Assembly: GCA_014607495.2 (NCBI GenBank)
Contig: CP053154.1
Location: 8,494,001-8,558,000, forward strand
Length of the DNA stretch: 64,000 bases
Source: Carposina sasakii
Taxonomy: Eukaryota; Arthropoda; Insecta; Lepidoptera; Carposinidae
Direction: 5' to 3'
A program made the translations under genes and the position numbers. Each line of letters opens with the position of its first letter. Position 1 is the stretch's first letter. This document shows positions 45,274 to 56,472 of the stretch, piece after piece. Under the pieces are notes generated by a model that saw nothing but the letters and a program-made list of their open reading frames with translations, did not search any database and was not told where the DNA came from.

Positions 45274-45283
45274 GAAATATTAT

Positions 45284-45602
45284 TGTAATCGGATCGCTGT
45301 CTGTACATGGAAGATATATGAGAAAAAATATTATAGGAGACCTTTATCAATGCAATAGTACCCAAAAGAATGATTTTTGGATTTTTTGTCTGTTTGTCGG
45401 TTTCTTTGTTTGTCTGTGTGTATGTTTGTCTGTGCGTTTGTGCACGCTAATCTCAGAAATTTCGATGCAGTTTTCAGGAATATATTGTGACAGGTCCCAC
45501 TTAACATACATATAGGCTACGGGAAAATGTTTTTATCCCGGATAATTTCGACATTTTGTTTTTTCTGTAGTCCATGCGGACGGTGTCGGGGGTTTCCACT
45601 AG
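45284..45602 (+). mobile_element. Helitron-like element, interrupted by the DIRS insertion
   Basis: Matches 50975-51370 across GGATCGCTGTCTGTACATGG, TAATCTCAGAAA and TTTTATCCCGGATAATTTCG and ends in a hairpin and CCACTAG before T. Its first bases (ACATATAATAAA) lie on the far side of the DIRS element at 40199-40210, so this repeat was the target. Confidence 0.65.
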
Positions 45603-46320
45603 TCAGTTAATAAAAGTCGTGCCGTTATCAAAAAAAAAATTACGCCATACTACCTATCGCTTTAGTACACTTTATATACCTACATAAGGAAGGTTGATCT
45701 CAGTATAATTTTGATACCTATAATATTGTTCATACTTGGAGAAGATTTTAAAATTATTAGTAGGTAACCTAATAAATAGCCAATAAGTAGGTACCTAACT
45801 AAGATACATATTTTTTAATTTATCGTGAAACGCGTCGTTCAAAAAAAGTAAATATTTCAGAATATTCAAAAGAGCAACTGGGATATTCGGAAAACAACAG
45901 AATTGGCTCTATTGTAGCCTTTCATTGTTTAACACTACCACCGTTGTTGGTAGAAACGCATCACTGAACATATTTCTAACTCACTGAACATTCTTTCCAA
46001 TTTCGTCAGACCTTTATTTATTTTCACCTGAAAATTCTAAGCTTTCAAAATAGCTTCCATTTTGGCACAGAAGTAAATATGGTATCTAGGTATCAAAGTA
46101 CATAGGAGATTCTTTACAAGAAAAGAATATAGATACATAGAAGCAGTAGGATTTTTACGTAATTATTATATGTAAGTACAATTATAAATATATATTTCCC
46201 TAATACTTAGGTATTTATGCTAAAATTAATCACCTTCTAACATGACTGTATTATTGCATACCCTGTATCAGGTCTAATATGAATATTATTAATGTCGAGT
46301 TTACCTTACATTTAAAAAAT
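45603..46320. other. Non-coding, nothing recognised
   Basis: AT-rich DNA with short TAGGTACCTA runs and no open frame worth reporting. Confidence 0.4.
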
Positions 46321-46329
46321 GGTAAGTAG

Positions 46330-46550
46330 GTACCTACCTACCGAGTATAGCAGTGGTGCTAAAGCCATAAAAGTCAGATATGAGTCGCTTTCTGCTGTCT
46401 GTCCCTATGTATGCTTATCTTTCAAACTAAGGAACGGATTTTGATGCGGTTTTTTTAATAGAGTGATTCACAAGGAAGGTTTATAATGTATAAGGGCGTC
46501 GCGCGGGAGTAATGCACTCTCACGCGGGCGAAGCCGTGGGCGGCCGCTAG
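46330..46550 (+). mobile_element. Helitron-like element, diverged subfamily
   Basis: Contains CTGTCTGTCCCTATGTATGC, AACGGATTTTGATGCGGTTT and ends GGGCGGCCGCTAG followed by T, preceded by a GC-rich foldback (CGCGGGCGAAGCCGTGGGCG). The complement of the same subfamily is at 50037-50190. 5' end not defined. Confidence 0.55.
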
Positions 46551-46626
46551 TATTATATAAGTAAAATTAAAATCATTTATTCGATATGAAAACATACACA
46601 ACTTATTTGTCGATTGTCATTTTTTA

Positions 46627-48180
46627 ACCGACTTCAAAAAAGAGAGGTTATCAATTCATCTGTATGTTTTTTTTTTTTATGTGTGTTACCTCAGAACTCC
46701 GTCATTTATGAACCGATTTCAATTTTTTTTGTACTTTGTCATGGTATGCTTCCAAGTTGGTCCCATATTCACCACATCAGGATCTGATGATGGGATCTTG
46801 GAGAAATCGAGGGCAATCCTCAAATATTGTAGGCACATGTAGTCTGATTTTAAACTTTTACTGAGCGTTTTGATCACCTACATATAAAACATAACATCTG
46901 ATGATGGAATCTCTAAGGAATCTAGGGATATCCTCAATTATAATAGGCACGAGTAGTCCGTTTTTAGATTTGTATAGAGAATTTTGGTCAGCTACACATA
47001 ATATAAAGGAAACGAGGGCCTGATGATGGAGCCGCCGAAAAACAGATAGTGGAACTTTTTAGTAACAAAATCCTCCTATGGCAGGGGGAATCCTACATCC
47101 AGTAGTGGACTGCAACAGGCTTATGAAGATGAAGATAGTTGTGTTAAGTCGTGAAATTATATGTTGCATTAAGCGGTGTCTGAAGTAAGATGGTTATAGA
47201 GGAAGAGGTAGAGTTGAGAATAACGAGATGACGGATAATAGGGGTAAATGAAAGAAGAGTACCTACATATTGCACCGACCCCAAATGATTGGGAATAGGG
47301 CAGGAAGAAGGAGTGTAATTATATGTTGCTTAAATAACAGTGTCCATGGCTGTTTTGCTGCCAAAACTCTAATATTCCTCCGAGGCGTGGTGCATGTACC
47401 CTCGCCACATACGCACTCTGGATCGATTCCACCTCAAGTGCCTCCGATCCATCATGAGAATCAGATGGTCCGACCGAGTGCGTAATACCGAAGTATTGCG
47501 AAGAGCCAATGTAAGTGGCATTGAGGCCTACTTAATGCGTCGGCAGCTTCGGTGGTGCGGTCATGTGTCTCGTATGGCGGAGGAGAGATTGGCTAAGCGC
47601 ATTTTCTTTTCTGAACTGGAGGAGGGCAAGCGGAAACGCGGCGGGCAACTCCTCAGATACAAAGATGTTCAGAAAAGACATATGAAGAGATGAAAAATAG
47701 ATCCATCTAAATGGGAAGTTTTGGCAGCACAACGACCAGAGTGGCGTAGGATGGTGATGAAGCAAGTTCACGAGTTCGAGGAGCAGCGTCAAGCTGACCT
47801 TGACGCTAAACGTGATGAACTAAAGACTAGTCCTCCTGCTGCCATTATCTATAATTACAATAATGGCGCACTAACCTGTCCTCTGTGTGCGGGGGCGTTC
47901 AGAGCGAAGATTGGCTATGTAACCCATCTCCGAGCGCATGAACGCCAACTTAGTAATATCTAGGAGTAAAAGTGGTCGCCATGACCGAAATCGGTCGGAG
48001 GTCATCATTATCATCATCATCATCATATTGTCAGACGTAAAGTTTCGAAGCCTAGTCATTTCTCTCTTTTGTCATGTGGCCTATTTAATCATTTGCTGGC
48101 ATATAAATCTGACAATATTATGCCTTCTAAACTTCGTACATGGCTTAACGTAATATATATTTGCCCTAAAATAAAGTTGC
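46627..48180 (+). mobile_element. Composite repeat containing a dead LINE 3' end
   Basis: Starts with an ACCGACTTCAAAAAAGAGAG end common to a lepidopteran repeat family, continues through a block shared with 26655-26975 (GATGGAATCTCTAAGGAA, CATCCAGTAGTGGACTGC), then a LINE C-terminal part (47380-48025) and a block shared with 26976-27160. The shared order suggests one composite unit that was copied as a whole. Limits are approximate. Confidence 0.55.
47380..48026 (+). pseudogene. LINE C-terminal remnant with zinc finger and (ATC)n tail
   Basis: Reads [37 protein letters not shown] and [16 protein letters not shown], then an in-frame TGA (47691-47693), then KWEVLAAQRPEWRRMV and a C2H2 finger CPLCAGAFRAKIGYVTHLRAH, ending at the stop 47961-47963. 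This is the usual end of CR1/RTE-group LINE proteins. After the stop come AAATCGGTCGGAGGTC and an (ATC)n tract. RT and endonuclease are absent; one in-frame stop shows decay. The tail resembles that of the SINE at 57448. Confidence 0.75.
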
Positions 48181-48199
48181 TTTCTACCTATACCTACTT

Positions 48200-49230
48200 A
48201 TATTTGTAGTAACTATTAATTAAGTTTGTACTAATTATTTAAGTAGGTAACACATAGGTACATCTACCAAGAATTAACATCCATAATGCTTGGAGTCAAG
48301 TAAGTACGATTTAATGTTAGATGTTAATATTCATGAGAACTATTACTGTCAATTACAATTACACCCATCCTACTCAAATGTTAAGATTTGAACGGCATGC
48401 GGTAGGTATGCCAGAATAGTGTGAAATTCCCTAAAGGTAAAAGCTGTCAAGGCGAATGTCTATCAAGAGCTAGAGAGATATTAATATACGCAATTGGTAG
48501 GGGAAGATTGGGTAATGGGGGTCGCTTAAGCAAGAATTAGAATACAAAAGCTAAAATTAACAAAATTTTTATTGCAACCGCCTCATAACAAAATTTACTT
48601 AATTAGCTATAATTTGAGATCAGTAATCATCACATTAATAATCATCTTTGGGAAATATAAAAGTACAAAAAAACTGATTTAACTCCCATTGCACTAAGTT
48701 GCGGGTAATTGAGGTCACCTTGTGGGCAATGAGGATCATACAAAAATCTAACACAAATCGCGTCACGTCTGATACAGAGGTATCGTTTGATTCCTGGAGA
48801 ACCTTCCTCTTTCGGTCCCCTTCTTCGGCACTTTCATCTTCTTTCCTTGGCTCTTGCCGTTGCCTTTATGCATAAAAACGCAGTCTCTTTACTCAACTTC
48901 GGACTCTAATATTTTGGAAACCAGACATTTTCACAGGTATGCTTCCATGGAGCATATGCTAACATTATCAGAATTGGCATTTATATTATATGTAGATACT
49001 CGTATATCGGCAGGTAACGCTATCAATACTTATCTAACTATGCAAGATTGAGATCAAACATAAGCTAATTTGTATATGAAACGAGGATTTCCTCTAGAAA
49101 TAAGTAGGTAGGTATTGAAAAACAAGTCCCGTACATTATCTAGGTACATACCTTTGTGAATTATTTTCGATGTAAACTGTTGGACAATGAGAGAAGTTCA
49201 CTTTCCAATATTGTCAGGGGTAAAAAGCAA
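48200..49230. other. Non-coding with a MITE scrap
   Basis: 48863-48958 is a fragment of the CAGG-ended MITE (GCATAAAAACGCAGTC, TTTTGGAAACCAGACA). About 48520-48870 shows a GC-richer patch that, on the minus strand, encodes K/R-rich peptide pieces with stops and may be a transposase or host pseudogene scrap; I could not identify it. Confidence 0.4.
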
Positions 49231-49235
49231 GCATG

Positions 49236-49358
49236 GACGAAGAGGAGACCGTCTCCCATCTGCTGCTGCGCGGCTCGGGTCTCCAGGCTCAGAGTGAGAC
49301 TCTGGGCAACCTGAAAAGGCTGCTAGGATTTCTGAAGAAGACAGGCTGGCTTGAGTAG
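49236..49358 (+). pseudogene. LINE C-terminal fragment
   Basis: Forty codons from ATG 49236 to TAG: DEEETVSHLLLRGSGLQAQ ... LGNLKRLLGFLKKTGWLE. The pattern EETV.HLLL, LG and FL+.TGWL is the C-terminal end of R1/I-type LINE polyproteins. The upstream CCHC region and RT are absent; an isolated relic. Confidence 0.6.
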
Positions 49359-50036
49359 TGAGCACACCACCCTTACACAAAATAGGCGCACAGTCGTCGA
49401 GTTGCGGAAACAAGCCCGGTATACCAACAACACTCTCGAACCTCATATTTTTACCAATTGAGCTACTATTTAGTTGATAGCTGATTACAATTCTGTAACA
49501 CAGCCCAATAAGTTTGGTTCAAGGGGAGCACAGAATATCTCCCCTTGTATTCGTATAGTTAAGTTTAATACAGAAAAACCACCCCTCTATGTTTACAGCC
49601 AATTAACTATTTAATCAGATAAGTCTCTACTTATTAGATATCAAAGTAAGTAGGTACCTAAAGTGGTGTGTCTAACTAAACTAACTGAACTACCTACCTA
49701 TCTATCAAATATCTCAAAAGCAGAAAACAATATTACCTACAAACAAAATCAATCCAAGCATTCAAATCCCTACACAACACAAGCACTATATAAAGACATA
49801 AACGATTTTAGTGTCTACAACGAAGCCCACTAGTTGCAAGTCACGTAGGTACCTAGTGCGGATAATCCACCTCTCACTCAATCCAGCCTGAATCTGATCT
49901 TCGGCGCAATTCTGCAGTTTCGGCTACCCCATTTTTGGGAGCAGTCCATTAATTTACTTATACGCACTTAAAATTCTTACGCCCAATTTTTTGACTCTCG
50001 TATTTCTCATAAATATAACGTTGGATTTATGAACTA

Positions 50037-50190
50037 CTAGCGACCCTGCAATGCTGATACTATACATATAAACCTTCCTCGTGAATCAGTCTATTTATTT
50101 AAAAAAAACCGCATCAAAATCCGTTCCCTAGTTTGAAAGATCTAATCATAGGGACGGATAGACAGCGCCAAGCGACGTTGTTTTATAATA
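50037..50190 (-). mobile_element. Helitron-like fragment, reverse strand
   Basis: Reverse complement of the 46330-46550 subfamily (AACCGCATCAAAATCCGTTC). The 3' CTAG terminus is at 50040-50037 followed on that strand by T. Confidence 0.55.
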
Positions 50191-50961
50191 TGTAGTGGTT
50201 TTGGGTTCTCTTCTCTTCGTACCTATATATAGTATACCTAAAGCCCTCCATTTATTTTAAATTACCATGTACAGACAGCGATCAATTGGTTTTATTAACT
50301 ATACTTTATGTATAGATAAACGTAGTAAGTTAGCAACGGGATATAGTACCTGGAAGTTTTGTTTTTCAAATGGCTAAGCCCTGGAATAGTTTACTGTACT
50401 TACCTAGGTATCAGTGATAGTAAGAGAGGCCACAACCTAACCTTAACCTAGGTAGGTATACAAAAGTAAGTCGGTATTAATTCAGTCGGCATCCAAAACA
50501 CACCTACAAGTTCAAATATTTATTTAGGTAGGTACTTAAATACAAAGACATAAAAATGTTTAATCAGGTGGGAACATAAAGTCTGTTAAGTATATTTTCA
50601 TATTTTAACCAAGTTAATTAAATTCCCCGGAGTCATAAAAGTACAAGACTTAAGTAGATATGTACGACTCAAGTTATAGCTAAGAGTTTACTGCCAAATT
50701 AAATAAGTAGATACTTACTATATAGATATCGAGAAACGAGATCAAATTGCGGATCATAACATAATAGATTAAGCCTTTCATAGAAATTACAAAATAAAAA
50801 AAACCTTTTTACACTATTTTTTAAATCGGAATCAAATATTTTGCGTAACATTAACCGAGTGGTTACCTATGCATGAGTTAAGTTACCTACATCATAGATA
50901 TATATATACAAAGGAATGACCAGCTTTTATTATAAATGCAAAATTAATTCTGTTTAATCTG

Positions 50962-51370
50962 TACATATAATAAAAATGCAACGGATCGCTGTCTGCACAT
51001 GGAAGATATATAAGAAAAAATATTATAGAATACCTTTATCAACGCAATAGTACCCAAAACAATGATTTTTGATTTTTGTCTGTTTGTCGGTTTGTCTGTG
51101 CGTTTGTGCATGCTAATCTCAGAAACGGCTGAACCGATTTGTGCAGTTTTCAGGTTGTGTCCCACTTAACGCCAATGATTTTTGGAATTTTTCTCTGTGC
51201 GTTTGTGCACGCTAATCTCAGAAACGGCTGAACCGATTTCGATACAGTTTTCAGGAATATATTGTGACAGGTCCCACTTAACATATAGGCTACTTTTTAT
51301 CCCGGATAATTTCGATATTTTGTTTTTTTTTTCTGTAGTCCACGCGGACAGAGTCGCGGGCGTCCACTAG
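50962..51370 (+). mobile_element. Helitron-like element with internal duplication
   Basis: Starts near ACATATAATAAAAATGCAAC, with TAATCTCAGAAACGGCTGAA present twice (about 51112 and 51211) because of an internal partial duplication of about 100 bp. Ends with a foldback GGAC...GTCC and CCACTAG before T. The intact 5' part shows what the target of the DIRS element looked like before insertion. Confidence 0.65.
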
Positions 51371-51470
51371 TGATAAATAAACTTCTTACTACAAAACAGA
51401 TGTGCTAGATCTCTAGGTAATTTTGGAAGAGTTCTACAGCAAGGTTCGGGAACCCAGTTCTAGCAATCTT

Positions 51471-51491
51471 AGTAAGTAAGTAAGTAAGTAA
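51471..51491. repeat. (AAGT)n microsatellite
   Basis: About five tandem AAGT/AGTA units in otherwise AT-rich DNA. Confidence 0.8.
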
Positions 51492-51959
51492 TAACATTAA
51501 TAACATGTTGATTAATATGTTCTTCTATCATTTACACTCACCCCTGATATAAAATGACGACGCTAACCCTAATTTTCACTTTACATCCATTTGCAATCTT
51601 GAAATCCATCTAATCGCTGTCATTATTAGACACATGACGAGGCAAATCAAGGACACCCCAATAAAATCACGCACTATCATTAGCGAGAATCATTACCGTG
51701 ACAATTTGCGACAACGCGACCCTTGGAGCCGAATCTGCGTGTAATCACCCCTTGCCGGCTATGAATATTCATAGGCATCGACGCGGGTCTTTATTCACTG
51801 TAAACACGTAGTACGTGTCCTTTTGGCTACGTCTTGTATTACCTATAGGCGCTCCTTTATTAGTTAGGTACCTACGTATTTGTAGTCTGTATTTGTGATG
51901 TTTTGTTGGCAATATTAGAAGCTTAGTTACTTTGACCGGGCATTTTCCGCACTTAGTCT

Positions 51960-52545
51960 CTAAAAGTGAGGCCATTGTACGAATTTTGCCTTACCTGTCT
52001 GCTCCGACCAAACTAGATTTTCCCAGGTCAGCAACCTTTTAGGCTTGCTGCAAGCTTCCGAGAGTGATGCTGGCGATCGGAGGATCAGTGCCCGTTGTTC
52101 GGCCACGCTTGTGCATTCTATGATCACGTGCTGTGGCGTTTCTTCCGCCTCCTTGCATCCTCTGCAGAGGAAGCTGTTTGACACACCTATAGTGTGCAGG
52201 TGTTTTTGTAGCGGACAGTGGCCCGTTAAGATTCCTATGACCTTGCCCGTGACTCCTGTCCCTTTTTAGACTTATGATGTTGCCTGCGAGCCATTTTGAT
52301 GCTTCCGGAACAGCGATCTTAGTCTGCCTGCATCCTGCACTGTTTTTCCACTCTGCGTGATGGGTTTCATTGGTTTGCGTACGCAGCCACATTCGTATTT
52401 GGGCCTGCGGTATCGGCAATAGTGGTTTCGGGCCATATACGCTTGCCATGGATCCCCTTTTGGCCAATTCGTCAGCTGCATCGTTTCCGAGTGAGTCGCT
52501 GTGTCCTTTAATCCACTGCAAGGTCACGTTGCTTTCGCTTGTATG
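51960..52545 (-). pseudogene. I-like LINE, RNase H and C-terminal part
   Basis: On the minus strand LQWIKGHSDSLGNDAADELA is the RNase H C-terminal signature of I/R1-type LINEs. The coding then shifts frame near 52230, after which LCRGCKEAEETPQHVIIECT and WENLVWSE complete the usual C-terminus, ending at a stop 51960. One frameshift and loss of everything upstream mark it as dead. It abuts an oppositely oriented RTE-like LINE at about 52550, so one was inserted into, or joined to, the other. Confidence 0.75.
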
Positions 52546-52559
52546 ACGACAGAGGTTAT

Positions 52560-53935
52560 TACGTTATTTTGAAAATATATTTTCGAAAATCTACGAAAAT
52601 ACTCGCTCGAAGGCGTAACGCCGGAAGCATGGAGTAGAAGTGTGGTGGTACTGTTCTTTAAAAAAGGCGATAAAGCCTTGCTGAAGAACTATAGACCCAT
52701 CTCGCTTCTGAGCCATGTCAACAAGTTGTTTTCAAGGGTAATCAATCACGAATCGTCTTGTTTGCAGATTTGATGACTTCCAGCCTCCCGAACAAGCCCG
52801 TTTCCGAAAAGGATTTAGTACCATAGACCATATCTACACGCTACGGCAGATTATACAGAAAACGGAAGAGTATAATCGGCCACTATGCCTAGCGTTCGTG
52901 GACTATGAGAAGGCCTTTGATTCGATCGAGACATGGGCAGTGCTGCAGTCTCTCCAGCGGTGCCATATTGACCATCGATATATCGAAGTGCTGGTAGTGT
53001 TTATACAGCAACGCCACCATGTAGGTACGAGTAGGTACAGGAGCGGAGCGCTGAGCCGATTTCATTGCAGAGGGGAGTGAGACAAGGAGATGTTATTTCT
53101 CCGAAGCTCTTCACCAATGCAGTGGAAGACGCCTTTAAGCTTCTCGAATGGAAAGAACTCGGCATCAATATCAATGGCGAATACATCACTCACCTTCGGT
53201 TCGCAGACGACATCGTGGTCATGGCAGAATCGCTGAAGGGTCTAAGCACAATGCTCGTTGGCCTCAATCAAGTCTCCCAACAGGTGGGCCTGAAGATAAA
53301 CATGGACAAGACTGTCGAACGTCCATGTGCCGCCCACTCCTGTACTGGTTAGAAGCTCGATGCTCGAAGTTGTTGACGAGTATGTTTACCTGGGACAGAC
53401 GGTCAAACTAGGTAGGTACAACTTTGAGAAGGAGGTAAACCGGCTTATTTGTGTCCAAGGTACCCCAGTCCTTAAAGACGAAGGTATTCAACCAGTGCGT
53501 GCTGCCGGTGATGACCTACGGTGCCAAGACGTGGTCTCTAACTATGTGCCTCATAAAGAAACTCAGGATCGCACAGCGAGCGATGGAGAGAGCTATGCTT
53601 GGGATCTCTGCGTGATCGAATCAGAAATGAGGAGATCCGCAGACGTACAAAGATCACCGACATAGCTCAACGGTCCAGCAAGCTGAAGTGGCAATAGGCA
53701 GGGCACATAGCTCGCAGAACTGATGGCCGATGGAGTCGGAAAGTTCTAGTGGATACCACGTATCGGCAAGCGCAGCGTGGGAAGGCCACCCGCCGAGGTG
53801 GACGGACGACCTTGCCAAGGTCGCGGGCGTCGGTTGGATGCAGGCTGCTTCCGACCGGTCAGAGTGGCAGGTTGTTGGGTGACCAACAGTGGTACTTCTC
53901 AGAGCTGTAAATGATGATGAATGATGACGAAAATA
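52560..53935 (+). pseudogene. RTE-like LINE, reverse transcriptase part, broken
   Basis: Plus-strand pieces in order: FKKGDKALLKNYRPISLLSH, RFRKGFSTIDHIYTLRQII, FVDYEKAFDSIE, RGVRQGDVISPKLF, LRFADDIVVMAE (catalytic FADD), GLKINMDKT and VVDEYVYLGQTV. These belong to RT of the RTE group. At least three frame changes (near 52760, 53070 and 53330) and loss of the endonuclease show decay. Later pieces resemble the GHIARR..GRW end, and the tail is ATGATGATGAATGATGA (53910-53928). Confidence 0.78.
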
Positions 53936-54889
53936 CAATTTTCAATCCAAGGGCCGTGTAGCGGGTGCTGTATCATTACCAAGGGCATCCGTCTTCTTTA
54001 GCTATCTCGTTCACTTGCGTAAACTAAGTAGTTATGTTTTACATAAAATACTTGTTCCTCGGGAAACTAGTTAGTTCTAGGTGAGTTCCCTAGCTTACCT
54101 ATCAATTTTTTTTCTCAAAATAAATCACACTATTCACGGAAGAAATTGAAAGTTTGAAATTGGATTAGGTAACTAACAACATTTTTAGTCAGATCAGAGA
54201 CTAGATATTTGAAGCACGAGTCTACCATTAGCCATAGATAAATTGGGGATTTAACAGAAAATAAGAAAATACGAATATAAAAAAAATTACTACACAGTGT
54301 AGTATAGGTAAGCCTTAGATTTGCGAAGTAAAAAGTTAACAGTCAAGTTAACGTTTGAAGGCTCTAGGGATACGTCACAAGCTGACGAGGGCCCAGACGA
54401 GGGTATGCCGCCGTGGCTAACTTTAAGTACATTGCGTCTCGAATAGAAAATACGACCTACCTAAAATGCGAGAAATCTAACTAAACACTCTCGATGAAAA
54501 GGTTTTATCTACTACATACTCGTACATATCGTAGGTTGATTTCTCTAAATGCAGGTATCTGTAGAGTACCTAAGTATGCTGTCAATCTCAGAGATAGCAT
54601 GCAATAGACGTTTAGTGATCTTCTTAGTAAAGAGATCATAATCATGGAAGCCAAAAGTAAAAGTTTGTTATTTTAAAAGGTTACTTCACAGAGTCACTCA
54701 AGTGCTGTTGTGAACTTGTGATAAATAAGGGATGATATTAATTACAAGTAAGTACCCATATCGATAATTAGTTAATCAATTGAGTTAGTTGTATTGAAAT
54801 AAGTTCTCATAATGACTTATTTAATTAACGTTTGTGAGTAGTCCCTTTTCACCATCGGGATACGCAGACTAGCGTATCATCCTGGTTGA

Positions 54890-55115
54890 TATCCCACCCA
54901 TCCGCACCAAACGCTATGCTAACTCGTTTGTAATGCAAACGGCTAAGGCGTGGAATGCACTTCCTGCCGATGTATTTCCCGAGCACTACAACATTGGTCT
55001 CTTCAAAGCTAGAGTGAATAGGCACTTTCTAGGCAAACATGTACCACCCTAGGCCGCATCTTGCTTAACATCAGGCACGATGGCGGTCAAATGTTTACCT
55101 AGCTAATAGTAAAAA
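54890..55115 (+). pseudogene. LINE 3' end fragment
   Basis: About 50 codons (RTKRYANSFVMQTAKAWNAL then VFPEHYNIGLFKARVNRHFL) up to TAG, followed by CATCAGGCACGATGGCGGTC and an A-run. This is the typical C-terminus and 3' UTR of a CR1/RTE-group lepidopteran LINE. All other domains are missing. Confidence 0.6.
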
Positions 55116-55119
55116 AAAA

Positions 55120-56472
55120 AGTTTAGCTTTATACATGAATGAAGATAGAACCACATCTGCTGCCTAGAAGGTAACACTAAGCAGTAAAATCATGTAAAAG
55201 CTAGATGCACAAACTAAACAGAGATATATAAATAGCAAAATATTACCGTGATATTACTGTAGGCTTTTTATTACAACTGAAATACATTGAAATATTTTTG
55301 TTTACGGCAACATAACTTTGTAATAACTGTTACGGCACTTATGCCTCATGGTAAGTGGGGGCAATATGAGTATTATCTCACTTGACTACTGCTATTTATT
55401 AGCTGCTAATTTAGGTAGCTAGAGCTACCGTAGGTATGCCTATTTGGGAATCTTTACCCATTTTTTAGCTAAATAGGCTATAGTTTTGTACTACATATTA
55501 AGTATCTAGGTACTACTCGTACTAGAAAAATAAAACAAAGATATATAAAACAAAGGAATTTGTATTCTATAAAAATAATAAACACAACATAATTCATTAT
55601 ACTTACATTAAAATTAATTAAAACACTTTGAACATAGCACTACTATCTACCTATTTTTGAAAATGATCATAGGACAGATCTTTACTTATCTATCATGTAG
55701 TAAATTCCTTAAAGAATTAAATAAATGCAAGTCTCACCAATAAAAATAAATATACACTGTAAAATCAAGTAAGAAACTTAGGCTAACCTCGCAAAAGTGC
55801 ATAAATTCATGTACATAAGGGTACGTTTCCACTAAATCAGAGACAATGCTAGTATGATGAAGAACAAGTAAACTTATGCTATCTCCGCTTCGTGCACTAA
55901 TGAAAACGCACCCTAACAATACATCACAAATGACTACAAACTTATCTTATTGGAATGAAATTTTAAAATCCACGTAAAAGTATGTAGCTGAAAATAGTTC
56001 CCTTGTTCGATATACTTATACCATATTAAGTTACCTACAGGTAGTCAGAGTTAGACACGTATATAGCATACCTACATCAACCGTACATACGCCGACGACG
56101 CAAACTGTCTGTTACGACCATGGTCACGTGCCTCGCATCTCGGATTGTGGTGTGTACTAACATATTATACCTTAAAGCTGCATCACACGGACTTTTTAAG
56201 ACCTATAAAGTACAGTGACAGGCTCGGACTTTTCCTAGTGCATTTTAAGTATTCTGTGAACCAGTGAGAACCCTTACAATTTACCCTCGATTTTACAAAA
56301 TTCTAACGTTTAGAAAATGTACAAGAACTACTCGAGTAAAAACTCGTACAATGATTAATTTTCAGCAGATAATGCGTAATTAGGTAGATACAATAAGGTA
56401 CGTATTCTATCTACGGCGGTAGTTATTGCACAAAATCACCTTATGTCAAACAACACAACTATAGAAAACAAG
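55120..56472. other. Downstream region of ALG8, no gene seen
   Basis: AT-rich DNA with short open frames only. It should contain the ALG8 3' UTR; no AATAAA on the minus strand lies close to the stop. Confidence 0.4.

Larger units (their letters stand above)
40211..45283 (-). mobile_element. Complete DIRS-type tyrosine-recombinase retrotransposon
   Basis: About 5.07 kb, read on the minus strand: Gag (with intron), Pol (RT-RNase H and a C-terminal methyltransferase-like region), tyrosine recombinase. It has inverted terminal repeats instead of LTRs and an internal complementary region at 40497-40609 whose two halves are complementary to the extreme left and right ends. This is the diagnostic DIRS1 layout, used to restore the ends through a circular intermediate. 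There is no target-site duplication, as expected for recombinase integration. All frames are open. Flanks (ACATATAATAAA left, GGATCGCTGTCTG right) match a Helitron-like repeat at 50962-50996, so the element sits inside such a repeat. Confidence 0.92.
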
